Shown: positions 39,359 to 50,227 of the stretch, piece by piece
Layout of the letters: every line of letters starts with the position of its first letter
Numbering within the stretch: position 1 is the first letter of the stretch
Assembly: GCA_029204225.1 (NCBI GenBank)
Contig: CM055092.1
Location: 65,572,923 to 65,636,922, forward strand
Reading direction: 5' to 3'
DNA: 64,000 bases
DNA from: Diphasiastrum complanatum
Lineage: Eukaryota > Streptophyta > Lycopodiopsida > Lycopodiales > Lycopodiaceae
Program-made: the position numbers and the translations under genes
The notes under the pieces: model-generated
Told to the model about the DNA's origin: nothing
The model's database searches: none
The model's input: the letters and a program-made list of their open reading frames with translations, nothing else

Positions 39359-39506
39359 TTATCCCCCTCCTTATTGGATTGGTGGTTCCACACCAATCGA
39401 CGCCTTTTCGTCCTGGATTTTTTGTGCTTCTTGGAGGCGAGACTGTTGCTGTTACGAGTGGTAGATGGTCGTCACGATGCCCTCCATCATTGCCACCGTA
39501 ATTTGT

Positions 39507-40868
39507 TCAGGAAGGGCATGGGTTTGTAATAATGGAGCATACCCTAGAGAAAGTTATGGGTTTTCCATAGCTCCACCATATCAACGTGCAGGGCGGAAGT
39601 AAGTGCAGCGTGATAATAGAGCCTTGCAACGTTGATATGGTCGTCTTGCGTGCGCAAGGGTTATTGATGTCAAGGGCAACTGGGGGTAACCCTCGATCCC
39701 AAAAATCTCTGAGTTCTGTCAGAAATGCCACCAGGCCGCAATTATCCGCAAAATATCTGACATCACGATCAGGATTGCCATGGTGCTTCTGGTAGAAGAC
39801 TCGACAGTTGGTGACCATGTCTTCGACTAAGTTGTCGGTATCGACTCCTATGAGCTTAGGCCAAAAGATTCTGTTCTTGACCTTGGTGGTAGGAAACGGT
39901 TCTCGCCTCGCTACTGGATAGTAATAAGAATTGGTGCGCATGTAGGAGGGAGCTTCGAGATACCGTGTCATTGAGGTCTTACTTTGTAGGAAGAGTTGAT
40001 GGCGCCAGAGAGGTTGTGGATCCAGGAGTTTGACTGCTGCTTTATATGTTTGACATTGGTCCAAATCTGGCAGTATGTAGCCACCTCACTCTTTCGTTGT
40101 TGGGTACTTCTTTGCAAACTCCTGATAGACGTGCAACTCCTTGCTTGGTTCTATGGGCGTGATTCTGTGCCGGATGGTGGGGGCTTCAGAGGCAATCTCG
40201 TGATCGATTTGTGGATTGGGATCAGGAGATAGATGAGTTGAGGGGTTAGCTTCTGCAATTCGTTGTGATTCAAGGGAAAATTGTTGTGGAATGAAGGTGG
40301 GGTTAGTGGTGTCAAGGGGGTTAGAAGCGGTGGAAGGGAAAAGAAAATGTTGGGAGCTGGTACCCCCAGAGCCCGATGGATTGGTTCGTGTTTGAGCTCC
40401 TTGCCCAAGGGGTTGGCCTTGAAATGTGGAGCCTTGAGTTGCAGGAGGAGGCTGTTGAAATCCTGCACCATCTCCACCATCGAGTCCATCAAAGTGGTGC
40501 TCTGAATCATGAAATTGGGCGTGCTCTGAATGAACCGACGGTGTCGACTGGGCAGCAGTCTTTAAGCGTCCTTCTAGGGTGGCTATGTGCTGGTTTAGGG
40601 CCTCGACGAAAGCAATGTATAATTGTTGTAATTTTGAGTGTTGTTCTGTCGTGGCTTTCAGCCTTTGGGCCAGCGTTTGATAGGCCACCACTGGAATGGC
40701 AGTTCCCTTTGGGATAGCTAATGGTGCGAAGTAGTTGAAGTCCACCATTTCCAACTGTTCTTTCATAGCGGAACGTGCTGCTTGTGAATCTGCTACAGCC
40801 TCATCCTTCTCAGCTTTGAGGGTATCGATGGTTTGCTGCATGTTGGATAGAAATAAGCACACAAGCAA
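39507..40868 (-). CDS. Unrecognised protein carried by the 3.2-kb LTR element
   Basis: One frame from the Met at 40868 (or 40841, MQQTIDTLKAEKDEAVADSQ) to 39507, interrupted by a single TGA at 40086-40088. About 454 codons if that stop is read through or was once Trp. Residues 10-110 are rich in heptad-like Leu/Ala/Glu and probably coiled coil (KATTEQHSKLQQLYIAFVEA). Next is a Gly/Pro/Ser/Gln-rich linker. After the stop comes a more globular block (RYLEAPSYMRTNSYYYPVAR, DVRYFADNCGLVAFLTELRD). It is not a gag I recognise: no zinc knuckle and no classic capsid motif. It may be a diverged gag-like protein or a captured host sequence. The base composition is less AT-rich than the surroundings. 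Confidence 0.6.
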
Positions 40869-40953
40869 ACATACAACACGGAAGCAAGAAATAAAAGAAA
40901 AAAAGGAGAAGAAGCTAGGTAGAAAAATACTTAAAAAGCGGCAACGGCGCCAA

Positions 40954-41750
40954 TGTTGGAAGTATTTCTAGTGAGTGCGGTGGCTAGATCTACTTACGAG
41001 TGTAGTATAGGGATGTAGAGATTCGTCCACTTTTTAAGTTTCTACAATAAGCTTCAACGAAAATATGGAGAGGAATGAGAGCACTAAGGCTTACCAACAG
41101 AAATAAAGCTAATTAGTAACAACAATAAAAATCCTTGCTAAGGCTTACCCAACTAGCAAGATGACTAGACTAATCCTAGATTAACACCCGAAGGGTAATA
41201 AAATGAGATTGAGGCTAATACTAAACAAATAAGCAATAATGAACATGCCACAATAAAACCGATGAAAAGGAGGCAAGAGGAGGCCGGAGCACCTTCCCTC
41301 AAGCTATGCATCTTCCCAAGGAGAACACAAATGAAATAGAATGATAATTCTCCAAAATAGAGAGCAAGATAGCTTAATCTCAAAAGTGTTATTTACAATG
41401 CAAATACCTCTCCTTTTATGGCAAGGTGGGTCTTCCATAAGTATCTACTAACTTATGGGACTAATCTGTTCCTAGCCTTTCTAGAACTTCTAACTTAGGA
41501 TTTAGAACTTCAATTTTCTTAACTTAGGACAACTTAAGATAAAATATTTCTAATCTTAAGTTTCTTAAGTCTAAGTTCTAAATCTAAGTTTTAGCTATTT
41601 TATTATTATTTAAGCTTCTACTCATGTACTTACAAAACACATGCCATGGCTTGAAGTTTATTGACAGATACTCATACGTGGTCTTACAAAACACATGCCA
41701 CAGAGCTTTATTATTTTTTTATTTTCTCTGTGTTAGCACAGTTGCTAACA
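40954..41750 (-). repeat. 5' LTR of the nested element
   Basis: 797 bp, followed on the minus strand by the tRNA-Asp-type primer site. Confidence 0.85.
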
Positions 41751-41890
41751 CTGACTACATTCTGGAGGACTGTAGGAATGATACAACTGGCAGTGACCAG
41801 CGATCAAATCTGAACTCCATCCGAATTGATTTGCTTTCGCGATTCTTTCATGACTGCGAATCCGACGACTATTATCATCCTTGTCATCAG

Positions 41891-41903
41891 TGGTATCAGA
41901 GCC
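41891..41903 (+). other. Copia primer-binding site (initiator Met-tRNA)
   Basis: TGGTATCAGAGCC one base after the LTR end; the standard plant copia primer site. Confidence 0.9.
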
Positions 41904-42001
41904 TACCTTGTCATAGTCTGACATAGCCAAAGAGCTATCAGATCCAAGAGGCCAAGCATTCAGACAAACATCCATCGACAAGTGAACACACTTCAGAAGC
42001 A

Positions 42002-42700
42002 ATGGCTTCAATCACCAACATACAGAGCAAGATCTGTAGAGTTTTAGATTCTTCAAGATCTAACTTTCTAGCCTGGAAAGTTAAGACATCACTTATACTT
42101 AAGGGTGAAGGACTCTTCCCCTGGGTGAATGGCATAGAAGAAATGCCAACGACATCAGGCAAAGAGCTACGCAAGTGGAGGGAGAAAAATGACAAGGCAG
42201 TAGCCCTACTATCTTCATCCATCGAAGATAGTCTCACACTTGACCTGGCTACACTCTCCAAAGCTAAGGAGATGTGGGATGCACTGCTAATGAGATTTCA
42301 AACAAAATCAAGAAGTCAAATCATGATGATGGAAGATCAGCTGACAAATCTACAGTGGGATGGGAAAGACCTCACTTCTTTTGTAAGGAAGATGAATGAT
42401 CTATTTCTATCACTACATAACACTGGAACAGAGTATGCAGTGTCAGTTGAGAAGCAGCTCGCTTATCTGCTGAGAGCCTTACCCAAATCTTTTCAGACAA
42501 CAAGAACCCTACTCGCGAAAGATCCTACAATGACCCTCGAAAAGGCAATTGTCGAGATTTGAGAGGAAGTCAAGGTGAGAGAACACCTTGATCACAAGCA
42601 TGGTTTTGACCAGGCCCTCTACGACAACAAAGAAAAATCCAATGAGGGAGTCAAATCAAAAGCATGATCATGATCAGCAAGCAGAAGGAAACAGCAAAGG
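42002..42700 (+). pseudogene. Copia gag, truncated
   Basis: 186 codons from the ATG at 42002. The opening SSRSNFLAWKVKTSLILKGE, then LATLSKAKEMWDALLMRFQ and SVEKQLAYLLRALPKSF, are typical of plant copia capsid domains (UBN2/gag-like). A TGA ends the frame at 42562; the same frame then continues to about 42700 with further stops. At about 42706 the sequence switches to the segmental duplication, so nucleocapsid, protease, integrase and RT are lost. Confidence 0.85.
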
Positions 42701-42929
42701 CATGGACGTATCCCATTGGTTTCTTCTTCTTGCCCGACACGTGCTAATCTGCCCGACGTCAATACCTCAAGTTAAATTTATTTGACTATGCTGGTTAGTA
42801 TAATGAAATTTTCTAACTATACTAGTTACAGTTATAGAAATACAGTATATACAGTTACATAAAATATGGTATACGCAGTAACTGCGACTATGTTGGCATT
42901 CACATTAGATTAAATGTGATACAAAAAAT

Positions 42930-44363
42930 TGAAATTAACTATCATATCAGAGAGATTTTTGGCGCCAAAGCTTTGAAAATAGCAATGGCAAGGAGACCCA
43001 GATCTACAATTGAGTCTATGATTTTTTACAATGAGATGAAGCTGATAACTGTAAGCCAACAAAATATACGAAGAATTCATGGGTATTGTTGCATCCATCA
43101 TCAAAGGGCAATTTTCGACAAAAGAAAAGACCAAAAATGACTTACAAATCTTATTGGAAAGCAAAAAATTTGGAGTTTAAGACTATCCCGGGAGGTCAAT
43201 CGATATCAGAAGTCTTAGTACAACATGTATATATGCATTTAGAAATCAAAGTACATGCTATCAATCCTCATGATCATAAAAAATGTCATTGTAAGTATAT
43301 CAAAACATATGCACTCTACAGCAATCATAGGTGATTTTCTTTATTGATGCTCTTCAGATTATGATTTAAATGCTTCAACATTGTTTTTTTCTTTCAGATT
43401 TATATCCATCATGCATAAGTGAATGGGAGCCCGCACAATCACTTGCAGGAATATTAGACGTAATTCACTCTGATGCTGGAAAGCTGCAATACAAAGGAAG
43501 AAGTCCAAAGGAACTTGCAGATTGTGGTATCTATTTTTATGAATCTTTATATATGCCACAAACAGATGGAGGTTTTGGCAAGCTTGAAGCAATTACATTG
43601 CCTAGTTTTCAAAGTGATGAGTGGCCTACTCCTGATAGTATTGTTTCTTAATTCTTGAGATGCAAACTACTCATCGATATTAGAAATGCTATGAAGATAA
43701 GCACAGGCTCAAAAATTGTTCACCTAAGTTGGTTTATCTCATTACATATATTTGTTGATTTTTTCTCGAGTGCTAGTGTTCGTAGGACACCAACTTTATT
43801 TGTTTGCAAAGATTTATCAGATGAGACTTTGTCAGATCTCATGGATCAAGGCTGGGATAGTAAAACAAATAATGACATAGACTGCAGGATTAAAAAGTCC
43901 TCAATAATCTTTCGTTATCATATCGAAAAGCAAATGCTCAGTCTCACATTTAGCTACCAGAGATACAAGAAAACTGAAGGTACATCGCTACCACTGGATC
44001 AAGACTTTGAACTAAATGGTCACACAAACCGAACGGAGATAAGCATTATCTACGATGAGGAGTATTTGACTACGGTTGAGGTGGAAGAGCATTGGAAGCT
44101 TGATTTTATCAGAACATAACTCATGCTATTACAAACCAATCTACCAACATATTTCAGATTTATCATCAACGGAAGACTCGTAAGTACTTTATGTTTATTG
44201 CCATTTTAAAATAGAACAAAATAGATCAAAATGTCATCATTTACAATTGCACATTCACTAATATTTGTCATGTCACAGATGCGAAAAAGACAGGAGCTGA
44301 TAATGTGCTGCAAAGATCTACCTACAACAATCACCATTGTGGGAGAACAATAGTTTCAAATAA
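42930..44363 (+). pseudogene. Unrecognised gene relic, second copy
   Basis: Same family as 8930-10298. Frames: 43370-43651 (SCISEWEPAQSLAGILDVIH, FQSDEWPTPDSIVS) and, after a TAA in the same reading frame, 43655-44119 (LIDIRNAMKISTGSK to HWKLDFIRT), which ends at a TAA where the first copy has GAG. After INGRL there is a GTAAGT donor and, about 100 bp on, a CACAG acceptor before MRKRQELIMCC, supporting a small intron. It keeps YKG where the first copy has a stop. Confidence 0.5.
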
Positions 44364-44549
44364 ACTCTAAAAATCTATGTATACACTCTTTCATTCAATA
44401 AATGAAAGCCCAAGTTTCGCATCAGTACATGTATTTTGTGCTCCCAAATTTATAAAATGGAACAGCATTTGATATATCAATGTATATTTATCTATGAATT
44501 ATATACATGTATTTTTGTTCTATGTTATCTGTATTTGTTCTAATCTTAA

Positions 44550-45308
44550 TTTAGTATAACTACATCATCCTTTGCACCATCATCAATAACGGGAGGCTGA
44601 AGCCTTGCCCTAGCCAGTATACTCAGGATGATTTCTTGTCTAAAACTCTACACCTGGCTTGATGTGTACTCAGAAAGTGTAAACTGCAATATTAGACATT
44701 CATGTATTAGTAATGGCTAAAAACATCAACAAAATAAAAAACTAATCATGATTCCAAAAATAAGAATAAACAGAATTTATTACCTTAGAATTATCAACAT
44801 CTTCCTAAAGGTTGAACCACTCAAAAAATAACTTGGCATTGTATAATGTGTACTACCCACAACTGAATGAATCATTTTGCTGGGGTGACTCCAAAAAAAT
44901 TCAGCACACAAGAAATCAATTATGAAACAGAATGAATTAGAATGAAACAAATACATTAGAATACTGATTTCAAAATGCTATTAAGAAAGAGAAAATTTAC
45001 CTCCAAACTGACGATCTGCCAATCCACGAAATGGGAAACATCTGTAGGAATATATTTACTTAAATAAGGAAGGTATATATCTACATTGCTCGTCGAATTC
45101 AGATTGAGTTAAAGTCATTTTTTATCTTGATGGATCTCCTAAGAGATTTTGGTGGAATGAATTTTTGTACTTTAGTTTCTGAAAAATTATAAGTGCATTG
45201 GTACCAAAAAGCATTCATGACAGATCTACAAGTAATTGTGGATAGTCTTGGACTATAATTGTTCGGATTCTTAACTTTTGAACATTGATTTCCAATGTAA
45301 AATGACAT
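44550..45308 (-). pseudogene. Ulp1/C48-like protease relic, second copy
   Basis: Exons match those at 10471-11622: terminal exon ending at 44683, middle exon 44784-44879 (QNDSFSCG then TAG for the Trp codon), next exon from 45001 upward, and the frame 45099-45308. The terminal exon also gains a stop (GTG TAG). More decayed than the first copy. Confidence 0.4.
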
Positions 45309-45568
45309 TTCACCCAGTTATTCATGTAAATTGAGGTTATATGAAAGTGATGTTACTAGATTGGAGAGAATCAGACCCAATAGGAAAATTTATCGCTTAG
45401 TGTACTTCTAAAGGTCAATATAGTACTTCAATGCAGAGATAGATAATTGGAGAATTATTCCATCTCTAAGTACTTATTTGATATTGAAGTCAGACTAAGG
45501 ATTAATTTTTAGGGTAAATGTGAAAGTTAAACAATTGATTTGTTAGCTTTTGAACTTGACCTTCATGA

Positions 45569-45852
45569 TTGGTTGACTGCTCGACTGCTCATCCAATGTA
45601 TCATATGAATTTAGTTTATATGATGACATTTAGATATATTAAAGATTTTACCAATTTGGAAGACTTATCGCTCAATGTACCTTTGGAATCTGAAAGAGTA
45701 CTCAGAATCAGAAATAAACAGATGAGGAATTGTTCTATCTTTGGGTGCTTGGTTAGGTTGGTTGGTTAGATTGAGGATAATTATTCATGAGAAAGAGTTA
45801 AAAGCGTACAAATTGGATCTTCCCTAGTTACTCGTTTTGAGGACAGAACTGG
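45569..45852 (+). pseudogene. Ty3/gypsy polyprotein C-terminus, decayed
   Basis: Contains HPMYHMNL, a YIKD block, VLRIRNKQMRN and, after stops, FEDRTGLRGEEC. This order (HPxFHVSxL, YIxD, LDxRxxxLRN, then FEDxxxLxGEE) is the usual end of plant gypsy polyproteins. It is followed immediately by a polypurine tract and an LTR. Confidence 0.65.
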
Positions 45853-46351
45853 ATTAAGGGGGGAAGAATGTTACGTCCATATCCAGTATGTGGAATTTGG
45901 AATAACTCCTGACATGGATAGCCAGTCACTCTAGTGTATATGGTTATTAGTTATGCCTCATTATTCCGGGCTTGGCCAGTATAGTAATTAATAATCATAT
46001 GAGGTCCCATATCGATATTTGGACTATGGAGCACTTGCATGGTGTTTGACTGTTATAATGCAAGAATAGGAGGTCAATTGCTATACTAGGTTGCATGGGG
46101 ATCCTAAGAGGAAGATTCTCCTCATGGGAGAGAATATATACTAGTGGAAACTCGCCCATCTACCTATTGGATTTTCTGATCCTTATAGCCAGGAGCCCCT
46201 CCTCTCTTGCATTCATTCACCATGGCATGGGGGTGAAGTGGTTACGGTATTGACTAGCCATTTCCTATTGGTTGGGTGGTTTTGCTCCACATGTGTCCTT
46301 TTGGTTGCATGCAATAGGATCTAGTCATATCTTCACTAGGCGATCCTTACA
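45853..46351 (+). mobile_element. Gypsy polypurine tract and 3' LTR
   Basis: TTAAGGGGGGAAGAA (to 45868), then an LTR starting TGTTACGTCC at 45869 and ending CCTTACA at 46351. It is the reference for identifying the solo LTRs in the desaturase introns. Confidence 0.7.
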
Positions 46352-46354
46352 AGT

Positions 46355-46845
46355 TAAAGTCATCAATTATGCAGTCTCAAACTTGTATTTCAACAAAAGT
46401 AAGTTGTTGGGGACCATCGAGAGGGTGAAGATACATATTAAATTCACCAGCAAGAATAGAAAGAAGGGAGTTATGAGTACTATCACTCCAGAGGTCACCA
46501 CAAGAGTGGGGAAAATATTGAATATGTAAAAGGCAAATTCACATTTGGAGATAGTACTAACATTAACATGACCAGCAGGGAGAGAGAAATGTGTTGCGAG
46601 TTTCTAATCTTTGAAAACAAGACTCACCAAACCTCCCAGGTATCGGCAATAGGAGTGTAGAAGTAATTAAAGTTTCGAGGAAAAAATTTAGTAAGTACGT
46701 CAAGGAGAAAACCACTTAGTTTTGTTTATTGAAGACAAACCACAAGGTTAGAATGCTGAAGAGACAGAAGATAGTTAAAGAGAAGAGAGTGACAGATAGG
46801 GAAATTAAGCCCTCTAATATTCCAGGGCTTCATGCTCATCATCGT
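46355..46845 (-). pseudogene. LINE endonuclease fragment
   Basis: On the minus strand: MKPWNIRGLNFP, then about 30 codons later VVCLQ-stop-TK, and further on LPAGHVNVSTI. WNxRGLN and CLQETK are the opening motifs of the apurinic-type endonuclease of plant L1 LINEs; the catalytic Glu codon is now TAA. No RT follows, so it is a short dead piece abutting the gypsy LTR. Confidence 0.6.
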
Positions 46846-46849
46846 CGTC

Positions 46850-47252
46850 TTCTTGGATTTTTTGTTTTGTGTTTAATGTGATTCTGAACATAATCACTTT
46901 CTGACATTCTAAGTGAGAAGAAGTTTCTCCTCAGATGCAACTTTTAAGTGACATCCCTCACTTATTATAATGTATTCAATATATCCCAAGCCTCTTTCAA
47001 AGATTGGGCTAGTCTGATGTGGCCAATCTATATGTCGGAGATGTTAAGGGTAATCAAGGCAAATGCCTTGCCATCCTTGAGCTTCCATGTGGAAATGCCT
47101 TGCTCATCGACACTGGAAAGTAGTTCGGTTTCAATGACTATTTTCTGAAGCTCCTTGGCCACCAGTACTACTCTCATCTTGAATTTCCATAGATGGTAAT
47201 TCGAACCATCGAGTTTCTCTACCATTATAATAGACTGTGATTGCGAATCCAT
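46850..47252 (-). pseudogene. Copia gag fragment
   Basis: Starts MDSQSQSIIMVEKLDGSNYH, then LWKFKMRVVLVAKEL, and after YIGHIRLAQSLKEAWDIL reaches stops. The capsid pattern continues with FFSLRMSESDYVQNHIK. A third copia family, distinct from those at 42002 and 58797. Confidence 0.8.
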
Positions 47253-47398
47253 TTGAAATTTTAGGATGAGTGTATGTAGATAGTAGATTATATGACTGGA
47301 AATAATTACAACAAATTTTTGCTCTTTATCAAAACAATCGTTCTAATAATGTAAGCTCTAAGTCCACTTCAAAAGAATCATAGAGTAGATATTACAAC

Positions 47399-48045
47399 TC
47401 TGATACCATGTTGGGATTCGGTGAGGTCTACGTGTCATGACACAAGGAAGCGAGTGGAAATCCTCGATGCATGCAATGATGTCTATCATATTCAGACCAA
47501 ATTCAATAGTTTGAGGTCTGTCCTACTTCATCACAACTTCAAAAACACTGGATCGATACAATCGATTCCATAGCCATGCACAAATTACATCGATTTCAGC
47601 TTTAGCTTTGCGGAAGCATATCAGGTGTGGGAATCAGAGCAACAAATCAACATAAGCTATCAGTCATACGAATAATTTAATCTACAAATATGTTCATCTG
47701 CTAGCAAGAAATAATATGAAAATGAATAAAACTGAGCATCAATCACAATATACACAACCTAGATTACTAGAACGTTGATTAGTCAGTCCCGAATAGATAC
47801 GGTTTGAATGTAGTCAGAGTCGTGTTCTTTCCGAAATAATACTCCGTAATAACAGAGAGAGAAAACAAAACAATTGCGCTCTAGATGTTCAATTGATCGC
47901 TACAATGTCTTTAGGAGCTAACCGAGCAACATAAGTTTACAATTAAGATTATTAAGGCACTACGTGATGTTGGCAGTCGACTGCCTTTAGACAATATCTA
48001 ATTCAGTTAGAGATTTTGTCCGAGCGTGATTCAATGTACTTGTTG
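47399..48045 (-). mobile_element. Copia primer site and 5' LTR of the gag fragment
   Basis: On the minus strand the LTR ends CCCAACA at 47409, directly before TGGTATCAGA (complement of 47399-47408). The LTR start is not certain; homology to the first segmental copy resumes at about 48046. Confidence 0.6.
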
Positions 48046-48346
48046 ATCTGTCGGTAGTCAAATTACGGCCGATTATTCGAGGATGTCGAACTATCGAGGA
48101 TGACCGAATAATCAAAGATGATCGAATAGATGAAGGTTTTCGAACAATCGAGGAAACATTGTCACTGATCCTTTTGTATTTTTGTAGACTATCAGAGAAC
48201 AAGTGTATTTCTACAGAGAGTATGCAAGTGTACAAGTATTTACAACAGCTAGTAAATGGATCTAGATTAGCAGAGAGATAGGGATGGAGAGGATATAAAT
48301 CCAACATAAGTTTATGAATGTCTTATCTTTTCCCTAGTAGACATCA

Positions 48347-49337
48347 CATTAGGGCCCTGTTTGAACTCAAAAAGGGCCTCTTCCTTGCCTAAACATGTTT
48401 GCTAATTAGGATTAATTAATTCATTAATTGTCCTACATGGCAGTTCACCTTGGGTTTACCATGGGTTAACTCACACCTCAATAGGCTTCAGTAAGCCTAG
48501 TGTAATAAATCAAGGACACATGATCTTAATGTAGCCAAAAAAATTTGAATCCAATGAAGACTTTCACTCTTCGAGGCCTTCAAAAGTTACTATAGTTAAC
48601 TCAGAATGAGAAAAAAAGGGGCGCAATATTTATTTAGGCCCCCATTTTGAAAAAAAAATTCAAAAAAAAAATGAGAGGGAGGGGGGCTTGAAAATGACAA
48701 GCAGCCCCCCCCCCCCCCCCCCCAAGTTGTGTACATAGTGCGCACTCCGAGCAGTTGGCCCGGGTCAGTGCGCAACGCACCTGCGCCCCCCACCTCCCTC
48801 ACTCTATGTGCCTAGGGGGAGGGAGGGGGGCTTTATGGGGGTGGGTGGCGGCCTCCGAAGTTCGCGCACTGACCTGGGCCAGCGGCTTAGAGTGGAGAGA
48901 ACATGGAGATGGGGGGGGCGCGTGGGTGCATGACCAACTATGTACACAACTTGAGGGGGGGGGGGGGGGGGGGCTTGTCATTTTCAAGCCCCCCTCCCTC
49001 TCATTTTTTTTTTGAATTTGTTTTCAAAATGGGGGCCCAAAGAAATATTGGGCCCTCTTTCTTCTCATTCTTGAGTTAAAAAATAGATTATTTGAAGTGC
49101 TTGAAAAAATAGTAATTGTACCATTGCAATACTATCATTGATGTGAGTTGAGGAGGTACAGTTAGAGGAGGGTTAGTGGGTGAGTTAGAATTTAAAGATC
49201 CAATCTATACCATTGGATGTGCCATGTCATATGGACCATTCCATCTCAATTGTCACTCTCTTATGGTACACATGTCGTCATTAACACTAATTATAATTAG
49301 TGAGAGGCCCTTTTTGAGTCCAAAAAGGGCCCTAATG
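48347..49337. mobile_element. 991-bp terminal-inverted-repeat element (MITE-like)
   Basis: Left end CATTAGGGCCCTGTTTGAAC; the right end is its inverted complement with few mismatches over about 34 bp (CAAAAAGGGCCCTAATG). The uninserted paralogous site at about 12262-12277 reads AGACATCA-AAGGGGTGG. This element sits exactly between those two blocks with no target duplication visible. No transposase is encoded. A large palindrome lies within. Confidence 0.75.
48596..49079. repeat. Large inner palindrome with poly-C/poly-G arms
   Basis: Arms of about 130 bp (48598-48723 and 48945-49077) are inverted complements, from CTCAGAATGAGAAA to a run of about 20 C, mirrored by a run of about 19 G. The GC-rich centre has a further inverted pair (GGCCCGGGTCAGTGCGC and its complement). 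Both outer edges carry TTAA. Frames over the homopolymers are artefacts. Confidence 0.85.
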
Positions 49338-49470
49338 AAGGGGTGGTAGAAAAGTGATCAAACCTCTTCGGATTAAAGGGGCCCAACCACTTGAATCAAT
49401 TGCCTTTACTCAACTTTTGCTTACTAGTAAGAAGTATGTACACATGTGAGAGGGATCTTGAGCCATGAAA

Positions 49471-50207
49471 TGTTAAATTTCACACGTGTGGACTGTCCAC
49501 TACATGTACTTGTGATCTCCTAAGGTGTGTAGATGCACCAAGATCAAGACTAGATTGAGATTCAAGATCAATCTTGAATCCTATGGCAAAAACACACTAC
49601 TACATGCATTCAATCACTTCCAACTCTCACTCACACGTGTGGGAAGTATTCAAAAAATAATCTAAGTAAAAACAAGCTGCTCTCCTCGGGTAGAGAGAGA
49701 AAATACATCAAGAGCTCTCGGATAGAGAGAGAAAGCTAGAAATCCAATAACTCACAAAATCCATGAAATCACCAAATCAATTGACTTCAAAATGAGGAGT
49801 ACAATGATACTAGTGGGTCCACGAGCTACCACTATGCTTAACTATGATTGGACCACATTTTGTCACCTCTTGATCCTATTGGATCATTGATCTATGCACC
49901 TCTTAATTCTATTGGACTATATTCAAGCACACCTCAATTTCCTATTGGACCTCACAAGGTTCCACCTCTATATCCTATTGGACCTCTTGGAATTCATCAA
50001 ACAAAAACTTTACACTTGTCTACACTCTAATTAGCAAGTGTTTAGCCTCTTACTCTATTTTGGCTCAATAGTGGCATTACAAGTGGAAATGCATAATTTG
50101 CCATCTATGCCAAATTTATCCCTATCAACATCCTACACCTAGATGCTTGATGTAAAAAACATAAGACCCCTATATCTAACATAGATAATCTTTTTCAGTT
50201 CTTCACA
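49471..50207 (-). mobile_element. 3' LTR of the rearranged copia element
   Basis: 737 bp. On the minus strand it starts TGTGAAGAACTG and ends ATTTAACA. The adjoining TGAAA (49466-49470) is the target duplication. The polypurine tract AGGAGGAG (complement of about 50208-50215) precedes it. Two perfect CACACGTGTG palindromes lie at 49481-49490 and 49632-49641. Confidence 0.9.
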
Positions 50208-50227
50208 CTCCTCCTAAAAAATCATCT

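Larger units (their letters stand above)
38549..41750 (-). mobile_element. Complete 3.2-kb non-autonomous LTR retrotransposon
   Basis: 5' LTR 40954-41750 and 3' LTR 38549-39358 (minus orientation) start TGTTAGCA and end with CA. Primer site TTGGCGCCGTTGCCG (complement of 40939-40953) fits tRNA-Asp. Polypurine tract AAGGAGGGGGATAA lies just before the 3' LTR (complement of 39359-39372). Target duplication CTGAC is at 38544-38548 and 41751-41755. The LTRs are similar in sequence. The 1.6-kb interior has no protease, RT, RNase H or integrase, so it depends on an autonomous partner, probably gypsy-type by its primer. Confidence 0.85.
37505..41889 (+). mobile_element. Copia 5' LTR (about 1.18 kb), split by a nested element
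   Basis: Starts TGTTGGAAATTAAGCC at 37505 and ends TTGTCATCA at 41889, one base before the primer site. The LTR consists of 37505-38548 and 41756-41889. The 3.2 kb between is a separate insertion. Copy B shows the uninterrupted site at about 23360. Confidence 0.75.
42706..49470. repeat. Segmental duplication, second copy (direct part)
   Basis: Matches 8640-12425. Relative to the first copy it has extra gypsy/LINE/copia material (about 45660-48045) and a TIR element (48347-49337). Confidence 0.85.

Noticed and set aside
48596-49015. Frames rich in Gly or Pro across the poly-C/poly-G tracts
   Set aside because: Homopolymer artefacts inside a palindrome.
49848-50030. 60-codon Pro-rich frame repeated at 57481-57663
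   Set aside because: It lies wholly within the copia LTR and reflects a short internal repeat of CCTATTGGA.
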